Notes under the pieces: model-generated | Database searches by the model: none | Told to the model about the DNA's origin: nothing | What the model saw: only the letters and a program-made list of their open reading frames with translations | Shown: positions 50,398 through 58,864 of the stretch, piece after piece | How the letters are laid out: every line of letters starts with the position of its first letter | How positions within the stretch are numbered: position 1 is the stretch's first letter | Source: Linderina pennispora | Taxonomy: Eukaryota; Kickxellomycota; Kickxellomycetes; Kickxellales; Kickxellaceae | Length of the DNA: 64,000 nucleotides | Assembly (NCBI RefSeq): GCF_002104995.1 | Contig: NW_024468255.1 | Span: 186,001-250,000 of the forward strand | Reading direction: 5' to 3' | Translations under genes and position numbers: made by a program

Positions 50398-50471
50398 TGC
50401 TCACTACAGGGGTCGAACCTGTGACCTACGCGTTATTAGCACGTCGCTCTAACCGACTGAGCTAAGCGAGC
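50398..50471 (-). tRNA. tRNA-Ile (AAT)
   Basis: On the minus strand the acceptor stem GCTCGCT pairs with AGTGAGC. The D arm TAGCTCAGTCGGTTAGAGC, the anticodon loop with AAT (50435-50437) followed by AACGCG, and the T arm CAGGTTCGACCCCTG fit eukaryotic tRNA-Ile. Length 74 nt, no intron. Confidence 0.93.
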
Positions 50472-50711
50472 CGAACCAACTAGTGGATCCTCTTGTTGAG
50501 ATCAAGTAATTTTTTTGTGTACATGAAACTCCCACTCTGTGGTACATTTTCTTGACAGCAGTCTCAGCCGCTCTGGCTCTTTAGACAGCAAGAGGAGCTC
50601 ATTTTGTCACGGATCATGCCGAACACTGCAGCTGGGACTTTCGAGTCTTTGCTTTAGATTGTATTGGTGTGAGAAATAGAGCGAAGCGGGTAGTTACATG
50701 GTGTTTTTAGT

Positions 50712-51530
50712 TTAGGCGCATTTGGGGTATGCCTGGGCGTTGGTGGGAGCCTTGGCAAGCTTGACCTCGGCATTGCGGCGGCGCGTCAGGCCAGACAGAA
50801 CACGGCCACCAGCCTTGTTCCACTTGGGCAGCTCGCCGGCAATGACGGTGGTCGGGTTCTCACCAGCGTTCAGACGCTTGACCAGGTTCGATGACTGGGC
50901 GCCGCCGCAGCCAACATTGAACACCCACGACACTAGCGCACCCCACTGGTTCTGGTTGAGCTTGACCTTACCGTTCAGGTACTTGCCCAGGCACGTATAC
51001 TTGGGGATATCGTCCTTGAGCAGAGCCTCGGCGGTGGCCTGGGTCAGTGGGAACTTGTACTTGACCTCCTTGCAGCCCTTGGTCTGGCACAGGTGGCCGT
51101 AGCCGACGGTGGGCAGACCGATGGGATCGGGAGCCGGGCTCTTGACGAAGCCCTCGAACTCCTTGATCAGGTTGAGCGAGGCGGCGTTGACGCTCTTGCA
51201 GTATCCGCTCGAGGAACCGCCGCCAGTAGAGCCACCGCCGCCGGTGGATCCGCACTTCTTGGCAACATAGCCGTTCTTCCCAGTCTGGACGTAGTAATCC
51301 GCAACATAGCAGCCGTGCTGGGTCTTGTCCCAGAGGTTGTTGCCGCTGACCGACGTGCCGGTTGTCTGGCACGAGAGTGTGACCTGCTCACCCTTCTTGT
51401 ACGTGCGCACAACCTTGTCTGAGGTTCCCGGACCTGAGCGGCAGTTGACAGTGTCGCCCTTGATGGCGTAGCCGGAGGCAAGCTGCGAAGAAGTGGCGAG
51501 CAGGAGAGCGGCGAGTGTGACGAGCTTCAT
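50712..51530 (-). CDS. Secreted SH3-GH24 lysozyme
   Basis: A 272-residue protein from ATG 51530. Signal peptide 1-20. An SH3-like module of the same type as the CHAP proteins covers about 24-94 (NCRSGPGTSDKVVRTYKKGE, GCYVADYYVQTGKNG). A Gly/Ser/Thr linker ends near 109. A phage-type lysozyme domain (GH24) covers 112-272. By comparison with T4-type lysozymes the catalytic triad is Glu126 (KEFEGF), Asp135 (APDPIG) and Thr141 (PTVGYGH). NQWGALVSWVFNVGC and the RRxAEVxL end are also typical. GH24 enzymes cut the glycan strand of peptidoglycan, so this protein and the CHAP proteins would attack different bonds. TATA lies 102 bp upstream, with two MEF2/Rlm1-like sites 367 and 455 bp upstream. Confidence 0.92.
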   Translation of the reverse strand: MKLVTLAALLLATSSQLASGYAIKGDTVNCRSGPGTSDKVVRTYKKGEQVTLSCQTTGTSVSGNNLWDKTQHGCYVADYYVQTGKNGYVAKKCGSTGGGGSTGGGSSSGYCKSVNAASLNLIKEFEGFVKSPAPDPIGLPTVGYGHLCQTKGCKEVKYKFPLTQATAEALLKDDIPKYTCLGKYLNGKVKLNQNQWGALVSWVFNVGCGGAQSSNLVKRLNAGENPTTVIAGELPKWNKAGGRVLSGLTRRRNAEVKLAKAPTNAQAYPKCA

Positions 51531-51631
51531 CTTTTTCGTATGTGTTTTGTGGAGGCGGTGTGAAGACTGGAGAGTAGATTGTTGTTTATCCTGTTGGCAA
51601 TGGACTGGTCGTGACAGGCAACAGTGCTTCC

Positions 51632-51639
51632 TTTATATA
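51632..51639 (-). promoter_or_regulatory. TATA box of the SH3-GH24 lysozyme gene
   Basis: Minus-strand TATATAAA, 102 bp before the ATG at 51530. Confidence 0.6.
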
Positions 51640-51896
51640 CACAACTGGCTCCTGAATACAAGCATGAGGTATGGACTCGCTGTCGTAATATGCATAGTCG
51701 ATAATTCTATTATTAGCACCCATGTCTGCATATCGCTTGTTTACTCTTCGGGCTGTGCTGCTGAATGGAAATTACCATTAGGCGGTCACTCATGCACGGC
51801 ATGCTGCTGCCAGAAATAAGCACTGACCTAGAAGGTTTCGATAGTGTGCTTACGAAGCAAAGGCTTTATCCATGAAGCCTGACTTCCAGAATGTAT

Positions 51897-51906
51897 CTAA
51901 AAATAA
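51897..51906 (-). promoter_or_regulatory. MEF2/Rlm1-like motif
   Basis: CTAAAAATAA on the plus strand, the complement of TTATTTTTAG, 367 bp upstream of the lysozyme ATG. Confidence 0.45.
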
Positions 51907-51984
51907 ACCGACGTGCTGAATCCACATAGTGCAAGCGCCAGGACGATCTCTTGTAAGCGTGCATGAGCTTGCAGTTCCAATGGT

Positions 51985-51994
51985 CTAAAAATAA
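51985..51994 (-). promoter_or_regulatory. MEF2/Rlm1-like motif
   Basis: A second CTAAAAATAA, 455 bp upstream of the lysozyme ATG. Confidence 0.45.
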
Positions 51995-52689
51995 ATTGTC
52001 GAGATACAGATTAATGCTGCCACCTGACAAAACTGCTCTCTGCGCTTATTCAGCTAGCAGCGAGTTGGTGCTATGTCTCGATATGCAAATAGGTCTTGTG
52101 CAGACTACACACAATCCAAGCATGAAAGTTGGATATACGTTCCCAGTGTATACTTGTGAATGCAGTGATAATGCATTGAGTTAATTGGTAGGAACATTTG
52201 AAAAGCAGCCATGAATACATCACAATTCATATCAACAATGAGAGGCGAGTACATTACGTACAATCTGTATAGCAATTGAGCAGGAAATGCTCAATATTGA
52301 TTACGCAGAATGCCTTGTCAGTGAAAAGATAATAGGGTGCAGACATGGCGTGTCAGTGCTACAGCTGTGCACCAATGCAATGCGTCCATTTGTCAGCTGA
52401 ATGGTATTGTTCGTACACTAAGCCAGCAGAGGTATGTCTCAGTCTCTATAAATATACGCTGTAATCAACACGAAAAATATGCATGCTCACGCTGGGCGGA
52501 CTATGCTGTATACACCTGGTATCGCTCCGTCTATACCTCTCTTCCAGACACACGCACCATTCTAGAGATATCAACTCTTTGAGCCTTTGACTATCGTGGT
52601 TATTCATCTATCTCCTTTGCAAACATGTTACCAGATGATCAACACGGCACAGATACTCGCTGATAGTGGGGTGGTTCATCAGAAAACGG

Positions 52690-53411
52690 CTGGAGTGAAT
52701 AAGCCATGTTCCACTATCGCAGAAAGATATGATTACCCACACCAGCACGCCATTCAACCCAACTTTTGAAAGCAAAGAAGTGCTTATCAAACACATTGCT
52801 CCAAATCCAGGTGACAGGCTCCTGGATATGACAGCAGGATCCAGGCGCATGAACATATACTATCTACAGTGCTAGTATGAGACGAACTGCGGCTCTGCGT
52901 CGTCTGTGGTGCTATTTGATCTAAACCAAGGGAGGCTTGGCTATGCAAAAAAAAACAAATTGCGCGATACAAAGTGGGCAAAAGACGGAAGATTGGATTA
53001 CGTGCGAGGGAATGCAGACGATCTACTGGTGTTCCTGGGCAGCCTGTTTGGTATTTACTGCTGGGGGCTGGATTTCCACGACATGCCGAATCGTGACAAG
53101 GTGCTGAAGGAAGTATTTTGCGTACCCAAGCCTGGTGGCACGCTCGCGGATGTGGAGTGCAATAGCGGGGCAGGGGGATAGGCAGAATGGGAATGCAAAC
53201 TTTATACATGTTTATCGAGGTGGTTTTCAAGAACACAAAGCCCAAGGACATGGCGCAGGTAGAAAACATGGTCACAAGTGCTATGGCGTTTCAACATCGT
53301 CCGGAATCTGGTGCAGAGATAAATGCAGCAGTATTCAGCACCAAGAGCAAGGGGCTCGAGTATGGCACATGCGGTCTAGCTGTAGGGTACTTTGGCACCA
53401 AGCCCCTGTAG
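52690..53411 (+). pseudogene. Decayed COQ5-like C-methyltransferase gene
   Basis: Pieces of a UbiE/COQ5 methyltransferase can be read in order but not in one frame. They are NKPCSTIAERYD (52690-52735), then after a frame change IKHIAPNPGDRLLDMTAGSR (motif I, with the second Gly lost), an in-frame TAG near 52875, then VVLFDLNQGRLGYAKK, DYVRGNADDL, DKVLKEVFCVPKPGG, and, after a further stop near 53179, a C-terminal piece ending LAVGYFGTKPL like the family's AIHxGxKPL end. COQ5 makes ubiquinone in mitochondria, so a working copy must exist elsewhere. Stops, frame changes and lost motif residues support a pseudogene. Family assignment rests on motif order only. Confidence 0.6.
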
Positions 53412-53524
53412 TTTCTACATGTACAACAATAAAAGTGGCTAGGGGTTTATCAGTAAGGAAAGAGGAGTGGGAATATTAGGTACAGATGGTGATGGCAGAG
53501 TTACAAAATGAGGGGTTGGTGGTG

Positions 53525-53830
53525 CTAATAGATGTGGGCGGCAGTGCGGGTTTTCAGGAACGGCACGGTGACGATCTGGCCATCGCGGGTATAATTTTTT
53601 GCAATCTCGTCGTGGGCAGTAATACAGATAGGCGTGACGTGGCCTGGAAACCACGGCAGGTGCCTGAACCAAAAGCGCTTTTCGGTCGAATACATGGTCT
53701 TGGAATTCCAGCTCCCCAAGGAGTCGTGCGGGGTGCGGTACATGAAGCGCTCGAGGTTCGACTTGACCTTGCTCTGTTGCTCGAGCCGCAGGCAGTCCTC
53801 GGTTTTGTGTAGGTGGGCAATATTGTTTTA
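53525..53830 (-). pseudogene. Unidentified gene remnant
   Basis: A minus-strand frame is open from about 53830 to the stop at 53525. Its only ATG is at 53743 (MYRTPHDSLGSW), but the preceding 25 codons (HKTEDCLRLEQQSKVKSNLE) look coding too and run into a stop rather than a splice site. The sequence is basic and aromatic-rich (KRFWFRHLPWFPGHVTP) like a small mitochondrial or ribosomal protein. I do not recognise it. It may be a truncated copy that decayed beside the COQ5-like remnant, or a 72-residue gene. Confidence 0.35.
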
Positions 53831-54338
53831 AACCTAGGGGTGGTAGTGTACTAAACAAAACGTCATTGTATCTGAGCCAGGCAGCTGGCTTGATCCTAGT
53901 ATACCCGGCCATGAGCATTGAGTTGATTATGCTCCGCTGGGGATGCACTATTGCAATTGACCACATGGTATATAATAACAGGTACGTTGTCATTGGCAGC
54001 AGGTGGGCGATATAGCAAAAATGTAGTGCTGCCATGCATGCCAGCGGATGCTTCCGTAGAGGCCTTGCAAGTACTTCAGTAATTCTTGCCTTTAGCTCTA
54101 CTGCTTGTCAAAAGCGATGCATGCGTAGCTGAGTTTCTGCTGGTCTAAACAAATGAGAAAAACAAAAAAACATGGGCCCTAAGAGTATCACCGTTTTTGG
54201 TCCAGACGAGGCAGTAAACAGTCTAGAGAAGCGCTAATTTAGTCCACGCAACGGTTCCCAGCAAACCCGTTTCGCAACTATTTTATTTCACATTCTCGAG
54301 CAAATATACGGCAGTGACCCTGTGTAAACATCGCAAGG
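53831..54338. other. Intergenic region before the forkhead gene
   Basis: 508 bp without a supported gene. Confidence 0.5.
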
Positions 54339-55550
54339 ATGCAGGCTAGCAGCGCAACTAGCAACACAAACAACAGCCGCATCGAGGAGTGCCGGCTGAA
54401 GATAAAATTACAGGACCAATACCATCTCCAGTTCTTTTCAAAACTAATCCATCATCTCTCCACACGACACGCAATTCCTCGTTCTGAAATGAGTGCCTCC
54501 AACACCACGGTGCATGACCACACTGCTGGCCCAATCCACAGCCCTGGCACAGCGCTTGTAGCTGGAATGGCAAAGAAGCGGCGGCGTCCGCCATACTCGT
54601 ACACTGCACTGATTGCGCAGGCGATTCTGAGTTCAGAGGACCAGAAGCTGACTCTGCGCGAAATATACGACAGCATCAACGAGATGTACCCAAAGATATG
54701 CGATGGCCCAGATATTGGCTGGCAGAACACAATCCGTCATAACCTCAGTCTTAACCAGTGCTTCCAGCGCATCCCGCGACATCAGCTGCCACCAGAGTTG
54801 AGCGCCAAGCTGCGGGGAAAGGGTAGTTACTGGACCGTTGATGTGGAGCTGATGGACCCCAGCACGCGGAAACGGCTCGAAGAGGCCATGGCGCTTGCCA
54901 CTGGACATGAGACGCCAAGAAAGCGGCAGAAGACTGGAAGCAGCACAAACAGCCCGATAGCATCTCGCTACCAGAGCCCGGCATTTGCAACACCACAGCG
55001 CTTCCACGGCTCAATTCCAACACCAGCAGCACCAGCAGCCCTGTCCTCGATCCCAGCGCCCAGCACATTTATTTTCAGCAGCGCTCCGCTGCCAGTACCA
55101 TTGCTGAATCACCAGCAGCCAAAAATAGAGTTGCCGCCAATTGTCTCCGCGACAGCGCATCATCCCCATGCGTTGACTCCGGTGCACCGCACTTCGCATA
55201 CATACTACCGGCACCTTAGCAGGGATTTCCGCAACGAGGCCAGCACCATTCCGATTCCACGCGGCAACTCACAGGTGCCAATCACTGGGCGGTGGGAGAC
55301 AGCCGTACCAGATAGTGGGTCTGCCTACGAGTTGAGCCCAGCCCAGTACTCGCTCGAGGTTGCGGTGTCATGCTCGCGCTCAACGGCCCGCGATCTCGGC
55401 AGCAATCTGCGCACCGGCGTGTTCCAGTCGTCGACACTCCAGTCTGCAACACCGTACTCTCTGTCTCCTTCGCCCACTGCCGATGCCCAGTCTGGCAGCG
55501 ACGGCGAGTCTGAGTCGACAAAGCTCTCTATAAATCATCTACTGAATTGA
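54339..55550 (+). CDS. Forkhead-family transcription factor
   Basis: A 403-residue protein from ATG 54339. The forkhead domain begins near residue 82 with RPPYSYTALIAQAIL and continues with KLTLREIYDSINEMYPK, the recognition helix WQNTIRHNLSLNQCFQRIP and the wing segment GKGSYWTVD, ending near 175. A basic motif follows (TPRKRQKTG). The rest is Ser, Pro and Ala-rich. No FHA domain is present, so it is not an Fkh1/Fkh2-type cell-cycle factor; the architecture is more like Hcm1 or Sep1-type factors, which is only a suggestion. A second in-frame Met (MSASNTTVHD, residue 51) is an alternative start. Intronless. Confidence 0.9.
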   Translation: MQASSATSNTNNSRIEECRLKIKLQDQYHLQFFSKLIHHLSTRHAIPRSEMSASNTTVHDHTAGPIHSPGTALVAGMAKKRRRPPYSYTALIAQAILSSEDQKLTLREIYDSINEMYPKICDGPDIGWQNTIRHNLSLNQCFQRIPRHQLPPELSAKLRGKGSYWTVDVELMDPSTRKRLEEAMALATGHETPRKRQKTGSSTNSPIASRYQSPAFATPQRFHGSIPTPAAPAALSSIPAPSTFIFSSAPLPVPLLNHQQPKIELPPIVSATAHHPHALTPVHRTSHTYYRHLSRDFRNEASTIPIPRGNSQVPITGRWETAVPDSGSAYELSPAQYSLEVAVSCSRSTARDLGSNLRTGVFQSSTLQSATPYSLSPSPTADAQSGSDGESESTKLSINHLLN

Positions 55551-56108
55551 ATTATAGTTTTCATTGAGGGATTACCTCCCAGTGATGATAAGAGGGTACA
55601 GATACTGGCTCGCCATCTACAAGGCGATCTGCAGAGGACCAGCATGGGAGCCCTGCGTGGAGCAAAAAAGGCGATGGGTTCGACCCAGCTTTGGAACCAT
55701 GAGTATCTCTTGGTCCGCTCGCACGATCATATTTAGTGAGGCTGGGCCTGTTCGTTGGGTGGGTTCGCGACAAAGAGAAATTGGCCGCTCTTGTCTCTAA
55801 TTTTAGTTCTGGCGCCTTCCGCCTTCAGGGGAGAGCTGGTGCCAGAACAAGCCCACTGCTGTCGCAGATGGGGGTCGAGGAAATGAGCCACAACGCCGCA
55901 GGATAAAGAGGCCAGCCAATAAAATTAGGCAGCTTCTTTTTTTTATGCCGTTCTAAAAAAAGTTTTCGTGGGCTGCTGCATTATAAAGCCCGGCCCACTT
56001 GCTCAGACCGCAAGAATCCACTTGCTTCCCTTAGCTCTGTCTCTCCAGCCGCAGCCGCTTTTTCAACCTCTGCACCTTTATTATTTCCTCTCCTCGATCG
56101 CTTGCACC
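55551..56108. other. Intergenic region with promoter of the second small unknown gene
   Basis: 558 bp. A TATAAA element lies near 55981-55987. A GGGTTCGACCC word near 55677 looks like a tRNA T arm, but no acceptor or anticodon stem fits around it. Confidence 0.5.
55981..55987 (+). promoter_or_regulatory. TATA box of small unknown gene (copy 2)
   Basis: TTATAAA about 128 bp before the ATG at 56109, the same spacing as in copy 1. Confidence 0.6.
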
Positions 56109-56414
56109 ATGGTTTGCTCTGTCGCATACAGCAATATCACCCCTAGCACTCAACAGCAGAAGCAGCAGCGGCTGTCTAGTACGCCATCCGTTGGCGTTTC
56201 TGATATCCACACGGGGCGCGCGTTTGACGCTCTGTCACCGGCAGAGCGCGACGGCTACCTGGCTGATATTGAGCTCGACTTCCGCAGATACATTGGCGAC
56301 AACCGCCCCAAGACGGGGTTTGTGTTTTACCCTAATTCTCGGCAAATCATGAAGGCGGTGTCGTCGCTCTACCAAACGCTAGCAGACATTGACTTCTCCG
56401 ATGTCTTTGCGTAG
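56109..56414 (+). CDS. Small conserved protein of unknown function (copy 2)
   Basis: A 101-residue paralogue of the product at 10669-10989. The N-terminal 32 residues differ (Gln- and Ser-rich). The core, DIHTGRAFDALSPAERDGYL, then ADIELDFRRYIGDNRPK, GFVFYPNSRQIMKAV and IDFSDVFA, is very close to copy 1 with conservative changes only (Arg/Lys, Ala/Pro, Asp/Asn). No signal peptide or membrane segment. The function is unknown. Confidence 0.8.
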   Translation: MVCSVAYSNITPSTQQQKQQRLSSTPSVGVSDIHTGRAFDALSPAERDGYLADIELDFRRYIGDNRPKTGFVFYPNSRQIMKAVSSLYQTLADIDFSDVFA

Positions 56415-57049
56415 AAAAAGCTAAAACGGCAGCAGCGAGGATGCTGACTTCAGCGTGTAAACCGCGTTGGGTGTCACCACCTACTGCCTCAATCCTCCCC
56501 CGTCTGCCAAAATGGGCTCCGACAGCTCCCTCCTACATTATTGATGTTTATTCTTCTTGATATCCCTCTGTACTTTTTCAGTTCTCACCTTTTGAAAATA
56601 ATAATGCACGCCCTTCCTGGTCCCCGCGCAATCATGCATAGACCACCCCTGGTGTCAGCCTTGTCATGTGGTTCATTCCGCTTCTGGTAGTCGCTGCTGA
56701 TTTCCACACTGCGGAACCGACTGGCTCATAACGGGATATTCGCAAATCGTCCCGATCCAGTGCTTTTTTTCTTACACGGCGACTGCGTCACCGCGTTTCC
56801 CCAGAACAGTAAAGCCTTTTGGCACGTAAAAGGCCTAATAAAAAGCATGCACGCCTCATATAATGGCCCAGTAGCAACATTAACCAGTTGCCAAGGCCAG
56901 CTAGCTCCTTGGGCATCCGTCGGCCTAAGCCCTTGAAATGGTATGCCTGGTCCTTTCGTCGTTTGCTCAACCACCTTTCATTCCACCCTACTTTGCCCAA
57001 ATTATTGTATTGTCTTCCCAGTCACCAAAAATACTAGCAATATTTGACA
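56415..57049. other. Intergenic region, no supported gene
   Basis: 635 bp between two plus-strand genes. Minus-strand frames here (for example 56726-56974) show no domain. Confidence 0.5.
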
Positions 57050-58486
57050 ATGGAGCAACCATTTTTGGGTTACATACCCAGCGCCGCTGACGAGGATGCC
57101 CTTTGGCATTTCAAATTGTTCAACACGTTCCAGGTGTTCTGCGTGCTAGCCGGCTGCGCCGCAGTGCTTTATTTTGCAATTCGCATCATTGACATTGTGT
57201 GCGACCTGTGGTTCCGAGACTCAATTCCAGTAAGTAATTATCTTCGACAAGTATCACAATGGTTTCCAGGCACTCCACGGCATGTCACAAATCATTTGCG
57301 GCATTTGTAGGTTGAAAGCTTTGGCGCCGACAAGGGATATTGGGCAGGCAAGTTGTGATACCAAGTGCTCCCTGATAAGACCCACCGTGCGGGCATTTGC
57401 GGAGTGTGTTCTGAGTGAATTGCCAATCCCTTCTGACGTATTGTTTGTTGCACTTCTGTAGTGGTCACCGGGTGCACTGACGGAATTGGAAAGGAGCTGG
57501 CCCTGCAGCTCGGAGATAAGGGCTACAACCTCGTTCTGCTGTCGCGCACACAGTCCAAGCTTGATGGCGTCCGCAATCAGCTCTGTAAGTACACAGGCGA
57601 GGACATTGTGGTGACTTTATGTATGTACAAGCTAAAGAAGCATTGGCACACTCACCTCACGCTGTGACTACCCAAATAGTGGCCAAAAACGTCAAAGTTG
57701 ACTCGTACGCTGTTGATTTTAGCTGCACCACCAAAGAGCAGTGGGACCATATTGAGCAGATGGTGAAGTCCAAGGACATCGGTATCCTTGTCAACAACGT
57801 CGGTGTCTGCCATCCGGCGGCTGTAACCTTTGTCGATGAGTCCCCCACCATGTGCAAGCAGATGGTCGACGTCAATATCGTGACCATGATGAAAATGACA
57901 CGCTTCGTGGTCCCTCAGATGCGCCAGCGCAAGAACGGCTGCATTCTTAACATTGGCTCGTGGACGTGCCTCAAGGGCATGCCGTTTTTGTCTGTATATG
58001 CTGGTACCAAGGGGTTCGTCAAGACGTTCTCACAGAGCCTCGCGTACGAGCTTAAATCTGAAGGCATCACAATCCAGCATATCCTCAGCTTCTGGGTGGC
58101 GTCAAAAATGTCGGGATACAAGAAGGCATCGGTGTCGATTCCTAGTGCCACGCGGTATGTCAGTTCCGTACTGAACCGTATTGGACTCATGTGCGGCACG
58201 CTCGAGTGCTTCTCTACCGTTCCGTATGCACCCCACAGCTATCTTGCGTTTGTCTGCACTACCATGTGGGATGCCAGAATCGTGCCACCCATCCTTTACA
58301 GTAAGTTCATCAAGCCTCTATGGGTTGCCTAAACCCCTGATCATTTTGCCAAACCCCATGCATGTATAAATAGCTACTACTAACCACTTTCCGGGTCAAA
58401 AACGACTAGGTATCGCAAACAACCTCTACAAGCTGGCCAAGAAGAAGCGCCTGCGGCTCAAGAACAAGCAGGAGCTTGTTTTGTAA
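57050..58486 (+). CDS. IFA38: Very-long-chain 3-oxoacyl-CoA reductase, five exons
   Basis: Exons 57050-57229, 57311-57347, 57462-57584, 57680-58300 and 58410-58486 give a 345-residue protein. All joins keep frame. Intron 2 appears to be a GC-AG intron (donor GCAAGT). In intron 3 a second donor (GTATGT at 57621) is possible, but the GTAAGT at 57585 gives the length expected from homologues. An N-terminal membrane segment (about 24-50) precedes the SDR domain: [31 protein letters not shown] with the catalytic Ser and YxxxK at about 220-224 (YAGTK). The C terminus is Lys/Arg-rich ([10 protein letters not shown]), as in ER-resident homologues. The enzyme reduces 3-ketoacyl-CoA in fatty-acid elongation for sphingolipids. 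Confidence 0.9.
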
Positions 58487-58864
58487 GCACCGGCTTTGAA
58501 TTTCTCGTTTAGCACCCTGAGGAATCTCGGGGGGCTATTAATGCATTTTCTTTTGAATACATTTTCCAACGTGCCGTTCTAAATGCTGCAAGTCAAAAAC
58601 GTTGAAACTGTTCTCTTACAAGGCCAGGCGGCAATAGCTACATCGAGTATTGGCAGTAGCCAAGCCAAATGAGACAAAGCGCAGTATCCACTTGGCCCCT
58701 CCCTTCTCCACAGCGTACTCCAGGAACTTGTCCAAATCCTATACCAAGGTAAACGAAGACAGCTCTCGCATTGTGGCAATTTTCCTTTTATAACTCAAAC
58801 CCCACTTATCACCACCGAAATCTCCATTAGCTATCTCTTGCAAATCGGTACAGTGTAGTTTTAC
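58487..58864. other. Intergenic region before the divergent lysozyme gene
   Basis: 378 bp. A TTTTATAA element near 58784-58791 lies about 75 bp before the ATG. No gene is supported. Confidence 0.45.

Larger units (their letters stand above)
51531..52689. other. Intergenic region upstream of the lysozyme gene
   Basis: 1.16 kb with TATA, two MEF2/Rlm1-like motifs and AT-rich sequence. Open frames at 51963-52184 and 52337-52582 have no recognisable domain. Confidence 0.5.

Noticed and set aside
55660-55700. A possible tRNA, from a GGGTTCGACCC word
   Set aside because: No 7-bp acceptor stem, D arm or anticodon stem fits on either strand.
57585-57620. A longer exon 3 in the ketoacyl-CoA reductase gene (donor at 57621)
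   Set aside because: It would add 12 residues before the AVDF strand, where homologues have none. The GTAAGT donor at 57585 gives the expected length.
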